Source: Marinoscillum furvescens DSM 4134
Lineage (GTDB): Bacteria > Bacteroidota > Bacteroidia > Cytophagales > Cyclobacteriaceae
Direction: 5' to 3'
Length of the DNA: 64,000 nt
Assembly (NCBI RefSeq): GCF_003386095.1
Contig: NZ_QREG01000014.1
Coordinates: forward strand, 1 to 64,000
Both the position numbers and the translations under genes were made by a program. The notes beneath the pieces were generated by a model, which was given only the letters and a program-made list of their open reading frames with translations, was not told the origin of the DNA and searched no databases. Positions 47,144 to 56,544 of the stretch are shown here, piece by piece. Position 1 is the stretch's first letter. The number at the start of each line of letters is the position of its first letter.

Positions 47144-48505
47144 ATGATAAATAATACCTTACGACAACTACTGGCACTAAGCCTTGTGATCATCACCCTG
47201 GTGTCTTGTGAAGACGAGCCAGGTGTAGAACCAGAAACTCCTGGTACAACTGACACTACCGAAACAGGTCGTGAATTTTTCACTGTGGCTCTTTCTGCCA
47301 GCCCTACTGGCGAAACGAAAGTGTACACGCAGGCATTGGCCGACCTGAGCTCGGGTACCATCAGCTATGATGGATATGGCTTTGAAATGCCTTCTACACG
47401 AACTGCCAGAATATTTGGCTCCGCAGATGGTACCTCGCTATTCAACCTTGACTATGGCGGGGGACGCATCTATAAATTTGCCGTAAAGGGTGGAGAGTCT
47501 TACCCTATGGAATACGAAAAAAATGTGGAATTTGCTATGGGTACTGCCTATCCAAGATGGACCAAAGCAAGCGAACAATATGCATCCATCCAGTATGCCG
47601 ACGGGGCAACGGCAGCACGTGTATATGCTTACACGGATAGCACCGCAAATGGTGATGGAACTTACACCTATACAGATTCTTCCTTTGTGCGATCTGACGT
47701 AACGCTACGTATCATGAGCGTAGGACTAAACGACCTGACGTTTGGCTCTATTGAGGAAATCACCATACCCGTTAGCGAAACAGATCTGGAGTCTTTCAAC
47801 TATGTTAGCCGAGTGGATGCTCCTGTCATAGCCGGAAATAAAATCTACTACGGCATGGCAAAAAGTGCTTACAACCCAGAAGATCCGTGCACCGGCCGTG
47901 GGTGCCCTGCTCCAGTGTATACCAATGTTGAAACTCTTGTTTTGGACTATCCATCACTTACAAACCCGCACATCATCAGCACAGAAATAGCCGCTGGAGC
48001 TACTAATGGATATCGCACCCCTGTAGCATATACAGACGAAAATGGCGATGTATACCAGATCATCACCGTGCCAGACAATACTTATGATACTTATATCCTC
48101 AAAATTACCGATGGTGCTTATGACGACTCTTACCAGTTTAATCTGTCTGATCTCGTAGGCGAAAACACACGATCACTGGGATGGTTTTATGTTGGCAATG
48201 GTATTGGTTATGTACCTTATCTAAGAACGGATGAAAGCAACTCCAACAGCGATTCGAACTGGTCAGTAGCGCGAGTAGACCTCTACAGCGGAACAGCCGT
48301 AAAACTAAACCTGCCCGAAAACCTCTGGCTACAGCAATACCAAAGTGGTGTGGTGAAAGATGGGAAATTCTACATGGCCATCACCCCTACCGGCGAAAAT
48401 GGCAACATTTACATCTTTGATATAGCCTCTGAAAGTGCTGATGGATTTGCGGTAGGTGCTACCCTCAATAACCTCGCTGAAGGCACCTACATAGGTGTCT
48501 ATTGA
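47144..48505 (+). CDS. DUF4374 lipoprotein
   Basis: 453 residues with lipobox TLVSC (Cys22), followed by an acidic, Thr-rich linker (EDEPGVEPETPGTTDTTETG). The body matches DUF4374: FFTVALSASPTGETKVYTQA, GFEMPSTRTARIFGSADGTS, FTLDY-type strands and DFS-like propeller blades. Such proteins stand next to TonB receptors in iron-responsive operons of Bacteroidota and probably bind the ligand at the surface. It is 20 bases after the receptor. Confidence 0.85.
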   Translation: MINNTLRQLLALSLVIITLVSCEDEPGVEPETPGTTDTTETGREFFTVALSASPTGETKVYTQALADLSSGTISYDGYGFEMPSTRTARIFGSADGTSLFNLDYGGGRIYKFAVKGGESYPMEYEKNVEFAMGTAYPRWTKASEQYASIQYADGATAARVYAYTDSTANGDGTYTYTDSSFVRSDVTLRIMSVGLNDLTFGSIEEITIPVSETDLESFNYVSRVDAPVIAGNKIYYGMAKSAYNPEDPCTGRGCPAPVYTNVETLVLDYPSLTNPHIISTEIAAGATNGYRTPVAYTDENGDVYQIITVPDNTYDTYILKITDGAYDDSYQFNLSDLVGENTRSLGWFYVGNGIGYVPYLRTDESNSNSDSNWSVARVDLYSGTAVKLNLPENLWLQQYQSGVVKDGKFYMAITPTGENGNIYIFDIASESADGFAVGATLNNLAEGTYIGVY

Positions 48506-48582
48506 TGCCAGACCAAGTCAACCCCACAAATACTCCTCCTGCTAAAAGGGGGAGTACTCTTCATTTTCAAACATCAAATGAC

Positions 48583-50064
48583 ATGAACAAATTACTCTCA
48601 ATACCGCTACTCTTCCTTGTGCTCAGCGGCTTTGGCCAGCAAGGAAATAGCTTTTTGGAACCTTCATTTTGGAAAGAGAACCCTTCGGTAAAAACGATCA
48701 AAAAGAAAATAAAGGAAGGGCATGACCCAGCAGCACTCAATGACAATGCATTTGATGGAGTGACCTATGCTATCAATGCCAATGCCTCATTGGAAAGCAT
48801 CTTGTTTATGCTTGAGCAAGAAGGAAACTCCGTAGATAAAATCACACATGACAATAGAAACTACCTCATGTGGGCAGCCCGAATGGGTAACAAGCCACTT
48901 ATAGAGCATCTCATCAAAGAGGGATCCAATACCAATCTTACGGATTCTCACGGATACAATGCACTCACTTTTGCTGCGGTAGCAGGAGTGGAAAATATGG
49001 CTATTTACGACTTGTTGCTCTCTACTGGAATAGCAGCCACATCCACCAACAGATCTGGAGCCAATGCCCTACACTTACTCGCCGGCAGTATGAAAAACGA
49101 TGCCTTGATCAGGTATTTTGAGCAAAAAGGGTTGAGCATTCGATCGTTGGATCATAATGAAAATGGCCTCTTTCACTACGCTGCACAACGAGGAAACATA
49201 GAAATGATGAACCTCCTGATAGCTGAAGGATTGCCCTATCGAACGCTCAACAAAGCCGGTGAAAACGCCATGATCCTGGCAAGCAAAAGTGGGCGAAGAG
49301 GCAGCAATGGACTGGAAGTATTTCAATTCCTGGACAGCAAAGGGGTAGCTGCTGATATCGTTAGTTGGGAAGGCAACACCCCACTTCATGGTATCGCTGC
49401 TGGCGCAAAGGATGAAGCGATTTTTGATTTTTTTGTTGATAAAGGCGTAAATGTAAATCAGGTAAATGAAGAGGGAAACACGGCATTTATGCTGGCAGCC
49501 CAGCGCAACAATCTAAAGATGCTTCAAAAAGCCGAGCCGTATACGCATGACATCAACAGAAGAAATCATGAAGGTGAATCAGCGGTGATTTTGGCTGTAA
49601 AAAGTGGGGCGGCAAGTACCTTTGAATACCTCAAAACCAGGGGTGCAGATCTCAGCTTCAAAGATGCTAAAGGCAATGATATATTCTACCACATGTTTCA
49701 ATCACACAGCAAAAGAAACGCCAAAGCATTTCAGACCTTTTTGAATGCCGCCACGGCAAACAATTTAAAGCCGGATTCTGACACAGAAATACTGCATATC
49801 GCCGTAGAAAAAGGTGAAATAAGCCTGGTAAAAACAGCACTAAAACTGGGTGCAAAAATAAACCATCGAAACGAGGAAGGACTTACTCCGCTACATTTGG
49901 CTGCCATGAAAGCTCAATCCAATGACATCCTACACCTTTTGCTCGAACATGGTGCTGACAAAGGCATAAAAACGGAATTTGAAGAAAGCGCCTATGACCT
50001 GGCTCAAGAAAACGAAGTACTTGCAAAAAATGGCGTAGACCTATCATTTTTAAAAGCAAACTAG
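48583..50064 (+). CDS. secreted ankyrin-repeat protein
   Basis: 493 residues from the ATG at 48583, giving a signal peptide (LLSIPLLFLVLSGFGQQ); the frame opens at 48502 over the upstream stop. Ten or more ankyrin repeats are visible (NYLMWAARMGNKPLIEHLI, NGLFHYAAQRGNIEMMNLLI, NTPLHGIAAGAKDEAIFDFF, ESAVILAVKSGAASTFEYLK, LTPLHLAAMKAQSNDILHLL). A purely periplasmic ankyrin scaffold in an iron operon is unusual; it may hold receptor, binding protein and reductase partners together. Only one base separates it from the DUF2271 gene. Confidence 0.9.
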   Translation: MNKLLSIPLLFLVLSGFGQQGNSFLEPSFWKENPSVKTIKKKIKEGHDPAALNDNAFDGVTYAINANASLESILFMLEQEGNSVDKITHDNRNYLMWAARMGNKPLIEHLIKEGSNTNLTDSHGYNALTFAAVAGVENMAIYDLLLSTGIAATSTNRSGANALHLLAGSMKNDALIRYFEQKGLSIRSLDHNENGLFHYAAQRGNIEMMNLLIAEGLPYRTLNKAGENAMILASKSGRRGSNGLEVFQFLDSKGVAADIVSWEGNTPLHGIAAGAKDEAIFDFFVDKGVNVNQVNEEGNTAFMLAAQRNNLKMLQKAEPYTHDINRRNHEGESAVILAVKSGAASTFEYLKTRGADLSFKDAKGNDIFYHMFQSHSKRNAKAFQTFLNAATANNLKPDSDTEILHIAVEKGEISLVKTALKLGAKINHRNEEGLTPLHLAAMKAQSNDILHLLLEHGADKGIKTEFEESAYDLAQENEVLAKNGVDLSFLKAN

Positions 50065-50065
50065 C

Positions 50066-50551
50066 ATGAACAAAATACATTTAATCACCTGGATAGCAAT
50101 AACTTTCATAGTGTCTGCATTCAAGTCAGATGTTGGGAGTTCTCAGTACAAATGCATGATTCAGCTCACCAACTACTCTGGTGAAGGTGCATACATCGTG
50201 GTGTCGGTGCTCAATGCAAACAAAGAATACGTAGAGACTTTGAGAGTGCTGGGAGATGATGAGGAATGGTATCCGGACCTACCTACCTGGTGGTCATTTT
50301 TCGAAAAGGCTGGACAAGAAAATGTAGATGCAATCACAGGTGCAACCATAGCCGGAGGCGAACGCTCCATTTTTATCCTGGATATCGACGATCGCTATCT
50401 GGACAATGGTCATTTTCTTCGTTTCGAAACGTCAGTAGAACATCAAAACTATGTAGAAAACGACGTGCTTTTGCCCTTAAAGAGCTCATCAATAAGCGGA
50501 AAGTTTGAAGGGAGCGATTACATCCGATATGTACGATTGATCCCAAATTAA
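50066..50551 (+). CDS. DUF2271 periplasmic protein
   Basis: 161 residues with a signal peptide (LITWIAITFIVSAF). DUF2271 features: ANKEYVETLRVLGDDEEWYPDLPTWW split over 52-78, FFEKAGQENVDAITGATIAGGER, and the C-terminal SDYIRYVRLIP. These small beta-sandwich proteins accompany PepSY-type reductases, and the DAITGAT segment resembles the FMN-attachment-type motif DAITGAT of NqrC/RnfG proteins, where the last Thr carries FMN through a phosphodiester. If so this protein may be a flavoprotein electron carrier. It sits 13 bases before the reductase gene, which supports that idea. Confidence 0.82.
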   Translation: MNKIHLITWIAITFIVSAFKSDVGSSQYKCMIQLTNYSGEGAYIVVSVLNANKEYVETLRVLGDDEEWYPDLPTWWSFFEKAGQENVDAITGATIAGGERSIFILDIDDRYLDNGHFLRFETSVEHQNYVENDVLLPLKSSSISGKFEGSDYIRYVRLIPN

Positions 50552-50564
50552 ACCTAAAACAACA

Positions 50565-52736
50565 GTGCTAAAAAACCTATGGAGATACAGCCATTTTATA
50601 TTGGCTGTATCTTCTTCTTTATTTTTACTCCTGGCCACTCTCAGCGGCCTCATACTCGCTTTTGGGCCAATAAATGCTGAGATAAACACGTATCAGTTAG
50701 CTGGATCTCAAGATATTACCATCCAAACACTGATTAATAACCTTGGCAATGATTATGACGAGATTTTGGAAATTAACCGGGATGCTAGTGGCGCAGTTCA
50801 AATATCCGCGTTTAGTTCAAACCCTGCCTTCGATGGTGATTTTTACCTGGATCCCGTCACAGGAAAGAAGATAGCTGAAATACAGGATAAACACCCAGTC
50901 TTCACCTTTACCACCAACCTACATCGTTCACTTTTTCTAAAAACCCCGGGTAGAATATTTGTAGGCATTGCATCTTTTCTCCTGTTGCTCATTGTAATCT
51001 CAGGTCTCGGACTGCTCATCAAAAGACAAGGCGGATTTTCCAGGGTATTCTCCAGGGTGATAAAAGAAAACCGCGAACAATACTACCATGTCACGCTAGG
51101 CCGATGGGCTATAGTGCCCATTCTCATCATCGCGATTACGGGCTGTTACCTGTCGCTTGTTCGATTCGAAATCATCGCTACCACTAAAGGTGAATGGGAA
51201 AATGGCCAAACTACTGAGCATGGCGATGCTTTTGAACGCTACCAACTTAAGGATTTGCGTAGCCTGGAGTTCCCATTCACGAAAGAGCCAGAAGACTATT
51301 ACACCCTTTCTCTCAAGGACCGAGAACTAAAAGTGCATCAATACACCGGAGATGTAGTACAACAGCGACGCTACCCCTTTTCACTTATGGTGGCGATGCT
51401 CAGTTTTGATCTGCATACAGGTGCAGGTAATTGGTGGTGGGCTGCGGTACTTGCTGGCTCATGCCTAAGTATGCTCTATTTTATGTATTCTGGAGCACTG
51501 ATTTCCATTGCCCGTCTAAAGAGTAAAACCAAAAATAAATTTAGCCCTCAGGAGGCCGAATACGTCATCCTGGTAGGCTCTGAAAATGGAAGCACCAAAC
51601 ATTTTGGCCATGCCTTACAGCATGCGCTCATTGACCAAAAGAAAAAGGTCTACCTGGATGACTTAAACAATTTCCAATCCTACAAGCAAATCAACCACCT
51701 GATCGTGTTGACCAGCACCTATGGTGATGGAGAAGCCCCGGCCAATGCATCCAAATTCATTGAGACCTTTCACCGTACGCCTATTCATCGTCCCTTTCAA
51801 TCAACCGTGGTTGGATTCGGCTCCAGGTCCTACAGCAAGTTTTGCCAATACGCCATGGATGTGCATGATGCCATTAGCGATAATAATCTGGTGAGCTTGC
51901 CCTCCACTCCTACCTTAATCAACGACAAAAACCTGGGAGCTTTTCAGGACTGGGCACGCTCATGGTCTGTAGCGCAGGGCTTATCTCTCAACCTCCCTAC
52001 CGACAAGCTTCAATCATCTGGAAAAGCCTTAAAACTCACCATTGTAGCTAAAAAATCGACTCAAAATGAAGAAGAAGAAACTTTTACGCTGGAGCTAAGC
52101 CCCAAAAAGCGCCTAAGGGTCCATTCTGGTGATTTACTTTCTATTACCCCTCCCGGAGACGCTGTGGAACGACTGTACTCTGTAGGAGTGCTGCCAAACG
52201 GAAATATGATCATCAGTGTAAAACGCCATAATCATGGTATCTGCTCCAACTATTTGAATCAATTAGTGCTCGGTGAAACTTTCACCGCAGCAGTAAAGAA
52301 CAACACTCACTTCCACCTTCCCAACAAAGCTACAGCGCTAGTCATGATTGGAAACGGTACAGGTATTGGCCCTTTCCTTGGGATGATTAACACCAAAACA
52401 ACCCCAAAAAAACACCTGTATTGGGGAGGACGCACCACCCAATCCTTTGTCCTGTACGAGGACTTTATATCAAGAGCACAAAAGCAGCAATCACTTCAAA
52501 ATATTCGAATTGCGCTAAGTCAGGAAAGTAAAAAACAGTATGTGCAGGACTTACTCCTTGAAGATCAGGAAAAAGTAGCCAGACTCATCAAAAAAAACAG
52601 CACACTAATGATCTGTGGAAGCCTCGCCATGAAAAAAGGCGTTTTAGAAGTGCTGGCAACCATCTGTTCGAATCACGGCTTACCGTCCATCCAGGAGTTA
52701 GAACAAGATGGGTTTATTCGATCTGATTGTTATTAG
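50565..52736 (+). CDS. PepSY-domain membrane flavoreductase (flavodoxin plus FAD/NAD(P) reductase)
   Basis: 723 residues, GTG start. N-terminal PepSY-associated membrane part (about 1-310) has spans at 9-32, 134-152, 177-198 and 285-310. A flavodoxin domain (about 325-465; GSENGSTKHFG, STYGDGEAPANA) is followed by an FAD-binding region and an NAD(P)-binding region of sulfite-reductase/P450-reductase type (NGTGIGPFLGMI, YWGGRTTQSFVLYEDF, MICGSLAMKKGV). It should pass electrons from NAD(P)H across the inner membrane to reduce ferric chelate in the periplasm, probably through the DUF2271 protein. Last gene of the operon. Confidence 0.9.
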   Translation: MLKNLWRYSHFILAVSSSLFLLLATLSGLILAFGPINAEINTYQLAGSQDITIQTLINNLGNDYDEILEINRDASGAVQISAFSSNPAFDGDFYLDPVTGKKIAEIQDKHPVFTFTTNLHRSLFLKTPGRIFVGIASFLLLLIVISGLGLLIKRQGGFSRVFSRVIKENREQYYHVTLGRWAIVPILIIAITGCYLSLVRFEIIATTKGEWENGQTTEHGDAFERYQLKDLRSLEFPFTKEPEDYYTLSLKDRELKVHQYTGDVVQQRRYPFSLMVAMLSFDLHTGAGNWWWAAVLAGSCLSMLYFMYSGALISIARLKSKTKNKFSPQEAEYVILVGSENGSTKHFGHALQHALIDQKKKVYLDDLNNFQSYKQINHLIVLTSTYGDGEAPANASKFIETFHRTPIHRPFQSTVVGFGSRSYSKFCQYAMDVHDAISDNNLVSLPSTPTLINDKNLGAFQDWARSWSVAQGLSLNLPTDKLQSSGKALKLTIVAKKSTQNEEEETFTLELSPKKRLRVHSGDLLSITPPGDAVERLYSVGVLPNGNMIISVKRHNHGICSNYLNQLVLGETFTAAVKNNTHFHLPNKATALVMIGNGTGIGPFLGMINTKTTPKKHLYWGGRTTQSFVLYEDFISRAQKQQSLQNIRIALSQESKKQYVQDLLLEDQEKVARLIKKNSTLMICGSLAMKKGVLEVLATICSNHGLPSIQELEQDGFIRSDCY

Positions 52737-52738
52737 CC

Positions 52739-53146
52739 CTAATTCACTATTCCCAACTCCCGAGCCTTTTGTACAGCCTGGGTTCTACGAGTGACGTGTA
52801 GCTTTTGATAGATGTTAGATAGGTGGGTTTTTACAGTATTTAAGGAAACAAACAACTTATCTGCAATCTCCTGGTTTGAGTGGCCTGCGCACAGCAATGC
52901 CAACACTTCTAGTTCACGCTCGCTGAGCTGATGCGCTGCACCGCGCTGCTTATCGACGGATGCCTCAGGCTGACCTTTGAGCCCTCTGGTACCTAGAAAG
53001 ACGCCCAGCCCCATAAATAATACTGCGATGATGCCACCGAAAAATTCAAGCTGCAGATCACGCACCAGCGTGCGGTAGTGCACCACTTGCTGCACCAATA
53101 TCACCAGACCCATCACCAGGCCATACATCAAAAAGCTGCGCTTCAT
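52739..53146 (-). CDS. membrane-anchored LuxR-type HTH protein
   Basis: 135 residues. Two hydrophobic helices (about 5-20 and 35-53) are followed by a linker and a complete LuxR/GerE HTH (LSERELEVLALLCAGHSNQEIADKLFVSLNTVKTHL split across 75-109). There is no receiver or sensor domain, so control must come from the membrane part or a partner. Its ATG overlaps the stop of the Ste24-like protease (ATGA), which implies coupled expression. It converges with the iron operon with two bases between the stops and no visible terminator. Confidence 0.88.
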   Translation of the reverse strand: MKRSFLMYGLVMGLVILVQQVVHYRTLVRDLQLEFFGGIIAVLFMGLGVFLGTRGLKGQPEASVDKQRGAAHQLSERELEVLALLCAGHSNQEIADKLFVSLNTVKTHLSNIYQKLHVTRRTQAVQKARELGIVN

Positions 53147-54387
53147 TTGGTCATTTTGGCTTTCATAGCACGTACGCGCGCCAGCAGTGGAGGATGTGAA
53201 TAGTGCACAAATACATACGCTGGATGGGGCGTCAGATTGGATAGATGGTCACTGCTCATCTTTTTCAACCCGTCGATAAGCGGTTGCCCGGCATAGGTTT
53301 CCACGGCATATGCATCGGCTTCATATTCATTTTTCCTGCTTAGCAAATTACTCAGGAGTCCGAGCACCCTGGACACAGGGCTGTACAGTATCCCAAAAGC
53401 TAAAATATTCAGGTGAAGTGAAGTTACCTGTCCACCCATCGCCCAACTCACTTCGCTGTTGTAGATCATTTTGGAGAGTAAAAACAACATCAACCCCACG
53501 GTAGCAATACTGACGATCGTGCTCAGTACGATGTGCTTTTTCTTGTAATGGCCTACCTCATGGGCAAAAACAGCTGTAAGTTCTTCTACAGTATGTTTTT
53601 CGATCAGTGTATCAAAAAGAACAACCTTCTTATTGCGTCCCAATCCAGAAAAAAATGCGTTGCCTTTGCTAGACCTTTTGGAACCATCCATTACAAAAAT
53701 GTTTTTCAGCGGAAAGTCCACCTTTTGGCTGTATGTTGTAATGGCCTCCTTGAGTTCTCCATCTTCTAGTGGTGTGAGCTTGTTGAAAAGCGGTAGAAAC
53801 AGTGTGGTATAAAACACATTTAAAAACAAAATGAAAAGGGTGATGACCACCCAGAAATAAATCCAAAAATCACTCCCCATGCTCATCACCAGATAGATCA
53901 AAACACCTAACAGCAGGCCTCCAATAAGAATGGTGAGCACATAGCTTTTAAGCTTATCCATCCAGAAAGTCTTAGGAGTCATTTTATTAAACCCAAAGCG
54001 CTCCTCTATCACAAAGGTGCTGTACCAGCTAAAGGGAATACCAATGATGTCAGAAATAACGAACAACACTCCAAAAAACAGCAAAGTAGTGACAGGCGCC
54101 ACTGGCGACCAACCTCGTACCCACTCATCTAGCAGACCAAACCACCCTAACGATAGCGCAAGTACCATCACCACAAAACTGAAGGTAGAAGTAAGCATTC
54201 CAAACTTGGAAGTAGCCTGGTTATAGGCCTGAGAGCGTTCGTATTTCTCTTTATCATAAATTCCTTCTAGCTCTGCAGGTATGGGTTTTTTAGCACTTTT
54301 ATTGTTGAGCAATTGGAGGATGCGCTCCAGCGCAAAATCCAGCACTACAATGACCAACAATGCAACAAGAATGGTTTGTTCGTTCAT
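53143..54387 (-). CDS. M48-family zinc metalloprotease, CAAX prenyl protease (Ste24)-like
   Basis: 414 residues, several membrane spans, and the zinc site HEVGH at 276-280 with a downstream Glu in NEYEADAYAV. The N-terminal CAAX-protease half (SWYSTFVIEERFGFNKMTPK) is present, as in Ste24/HtpX-like enzymes. Bacterial members take part in membrane protein quality control. Co-transcribed with the membrane LuxR protein that follows. Gene start at the ATG after a promoter-poor gap; the gap to the next gene contains the divergent promoter at 54479. Confidence 0.92.
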   Translation of the reverse strand: MNEQTILVALLVIVVLDFALERILQLLNNKSAKKPIPAELEGIYDKEKYERSQAYNQATSKFGMLTSTFSFVVMVLALSLGWFGLLDEWVRGWSPVAPVTTLLFFGVLFVISDIIGIPFSWYSTFVIEERFGFNKMTPKTFWMDKLKSYVLTILIGGLLLGVLIYLVMSMGSDFWIYFWVVITLFILFLNVFYTTLFLPLFNKLTPLEDGELKEAITTYSQKVDFPLKNIFVMDGSKRSSKGNAFFSGLGRNKKVVLFDTLIEKHTVEELTAVFAHEVGHYKKKHIVLSTIVSIATVGLMLFLLSKMIYNSEVSWAMGGQVTSLHLNILAFGILYSPVSRVLGLLSNLLSRKNEYEADAYAVETYAGQPLIDGLKKMSSDHLSNLTPHPAYVFVHYSHPPLLARVRAMKAKMTK

Positions 54388-54478
54388 GCTGCAATGTTAC
54401 TAAAAGCATGACACTCTTAGAAAAAGGGTAGAAATCTGCCCTTTTTGGACGAGTCCCAAAATACCCCCAAGGAGGTAT

Positions 54479-54508
54479 TTTGTCTGGCATCCCCCCCGTT
54501 TAACTTTG
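54479..54508 (+). promoter_or_regulatory. consensus Bacteroidota promoter
   Basis: TTTG at 54479-54482, 18 bases, then TAACTTTG at 54501-54508: a full match to TTTG / TAnnTTTG. Start of transcription is expected near 54515, leaving a leader of about 88 bases before the gene at 54603. Confidence 0.65.
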
Positions 54509-54602
54509 TAATAGAATTAAGTTGTCAACACCACCAACGTAATCAAACGGTGCTGTGTCTATTTCAAAGGACAACCGTATTTGTACCGCAAAACCAAAAA
54601 CT

Positions 54603-55940
54603 ATGAAAAACTTATTGCTTTACATGACCCTGGGGTCTATCATCCTTTTTACCAGTTGTAATGAGAGGGACGAGAAAAATGATGAAGAGATCAACGAGCC
54701 GCTTACCGCGGAGGAAAACAAAAAACTGATGCAAGAAGCAGGCGTGGAGTTTGTCAATGAAATGACTACTATGCAGCAACAAGCAGGTGTAGGTGCCATG
54801 ACTTCCCTGGGTGTAATCATGGATGAAGATGACGATGAGCCTTCTGGAGGACGTATTCAGGGAGCCAATAGCGTAGTGAGACTATCGAAAGCAATCGTTG
54901 GTCTGGCGCATGGCAAAGTCTCCACAGTAGAGTTTGGGCAGGCTTCTGCACAACTCAATGATGAGGACGATGACGAGTTTACTTCACTGGAGGAGCTTTT
55001 CAATGAAAACACAGGTACTTATGACTGGGATGCCAGCCTTAGCGATTGGGAGTATACTGACAACAGCAGTACCGAACTAATCTTCAACTATCCATCAGAG
55101 CATGATGGCACCTCAAACAATGCCACATTAACGCTCAGCAACTACTCTAGCGTCCGTGTAGCAAATCCGATTGATGAGGAATATGAAGGTGACCTGCCTA
55201 CCTCACTGGATGTATCGCTTGCCGTAGATGGGTCTGTAGCTATGACCTACGGCTTCACGGTAAAATATGGCGATGATGGCGTGCCTACCAAAGCGGATAC
55301 AGAAATGACCATGGGTGATTTCGCTATTGCAGTGGGCATGACCAATACCAATTCCCTGATTGGTGCGAGTGTCTCTTTCCGCAATGGTACCAAAACCCTC
55401 ATTGGTGTATCATCAGAAGCTAAAGGTGATTTCTCAGATACTGCTATCGAAAAGGCTGACGACACAGAAGATCCTACAGAGGTACTTACTGAAGCAAATT
55501 TCGAATTCATCTTTATGGACCTAAAACTCGCTGGCAACATGGACTTTGTGCCTTTGTACAACGAGGTGGCAGATTTGGAGACTTCCTATAACAGTTACGA
55601 TACTATACCACGCGCCGACCTGGAAGCCAATGCTGAAACCATCGAAACCGCCCTCAACACACACACCACATTGACGGCCAGCTACGTTTCCACAGAGAAA
55701 AAAGCCGCAGATGTAGAGTGGTACACCTACATTGACACCTGGGAAGACGGAAGCAACAAAGAAGAAGATGTAGAACTAGGCGCCCGCATGGTATTTGAAG
55801 ACGAAAGCAAAGTAGACGTAGAAGACTTCCTGGAAACAGGCTTCGAAAGCCTTGAAAGCGCTATCAATAACCTTTTGGATCAAATCTCAGAGGACCTGGA
55901 TGACGACATAGATCACATCGACTTTGATGATTTAGATTAA
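54603..55940 (+). CDS. acidic lipoprotein, unknown function
   Basis: 445 residues from the ATG at 54603, giving a lipobox (ILFTSC, Cys17); the frame opens 16 codons earlier. Strikingly acidic clusters (MDEDDDEPSGG, NDEDDDEFTSLEE, and a C-terminal tail of Asp-rich residues ending HIDFDDLD) could bind divalent cations. The central part is Thr/Ser-rich beta sequence. No family recognised. Transcribed alone from a consensus promoter and closed by a strong terminator, so probably well expressed. Confidence 0.8.
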   Translation: MKNLLLYMTLGSIILFTSCNERDEKNDEEINEPLTAEENKKLMQEAGVEFVNEMTTMQQQAGVGAMTSLGVIMDEDDDEPSGGRIQGANSVVRLSKAIVGLAHGKVSTVEFGQASAQLNDEDDDEFTSLEELFNENTGTYDWDASLSDWEYTDNSSTELIFNYPSEHDGTSNNATLTLSNYSSVRVANPIDEEYEGDLPTSLDVSLAVDGSVAMTYGFTVKYGDDGVPTKADTEMTMGDFAIAVGMTNTNSLIGASVSFRNGTKTLIGVSSEAKGDFSDTAIEKADDTEDPTEVLTEANFEFIFMDLKLAGNMDFVPLYNEVADLETSYNSYDTIPRADLEANAETIETALNTHTTLTASYVSTEKKAADVEWYTYIDTWEDGSNKEEDVELGARMVFEDESKVDVEDFLETGFESLESAINNLLDQISEDLDDDIDHIDFDDLD

Positions 55941-55956
55941 TTTATTCATACAGTAT

Positions 55957-56003
55957 TTAAAAGCCCCGCCAGAAAGCTTCAGCTTTCCGGCGGGGCTTTT
56001 TTA
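55957..56003 (+). terminator. strong terminator
   Basis: AAGCCCCGCC and GAAAGC pair with GCTTTC and GGCGGGGCTT around a TTCA loop with one mismatch, then a T run. It follows the acidic lipoprotein gene; the preceding A run makes it possibly bidirectional. Confidence 0.93.
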
Positions 56004-56071
56004 TGCGCTGACGTAAGATACGACAACCAACTATTCATCGAGAAAATGCGTCTTACAGCAAAGCTAATTGT

Positions 56072-56539
56072 ATGAAAAGAACAGTTCTTGTAACCTGCAT
56101 AGGCCTTTTCATTGGCATCAGCTCTTGCGATGAAGAACCATTGGAGCTTTTCGATAATGGGCTGGAGTTTGGACACTCCTATGGAGAATGTATCGGAGCA
56201 GGCTGCGTAGTGACTTATCGCTTACAAAGTGGCAAATTATACCAGATAGACAGACCATCTTATGCTGGATGCGATCAAAATGTGCAACTTTCTGTGCTTC
56301 CAGATTCTTCGTTTGTCAAAGCAAAAATACTTCTCACTCAAATCCCAGAGCAGCTTTGGCATGAACCCACAGGCAATATAGGCACTCCAGATGCCTATGA
56401 TCAGGGCGGCATACAAATCAGCCTCTCAAAAGATGGAGAAAAAAGATGCTGGTTCATTGACACCAACAATCAAGCAACTCCAGACTACCTACACCATTTT
56501 ATCGATTCTGTACAAGAGGTAATTCAAGAGCTTCCTTAA
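56072..56539 (+). CDS. small lipoprotein, unknown function
   Basis: 155 residues with lipobox GISSC (Cys19) followed by acidic residues. The mature part has four further Cys (GECIGAGC, YAGC, RCWF), probably forming disulfides, and a short beta-rich core. No family recognised. It converges with the DUF4249 gene, with a 5-base gap. Confidence 0.75.
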   Translation: MKRTVLVTCIGLFIGISSCDEEPLELFDNGLEFGHSYGECIGAGCVVTYRLQSGKLYQIDRPSYAGCDQNVQLSVLPDSSFVKAKILLTQIPEQLWHEPTGNIGTPDAYDQGGIQISLSKDGEKRCWFIDTNNQATPDYLHHFIDSVQEVIQELP

Positions 56540-56544
56540 GTCGG

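Noticed and set aside
48583-50064. Effector or toxin role for the ankyrin protein
   Set aside because: No toxin domain, no immunity-like neighbour, and clear membership in an iron-type operon.
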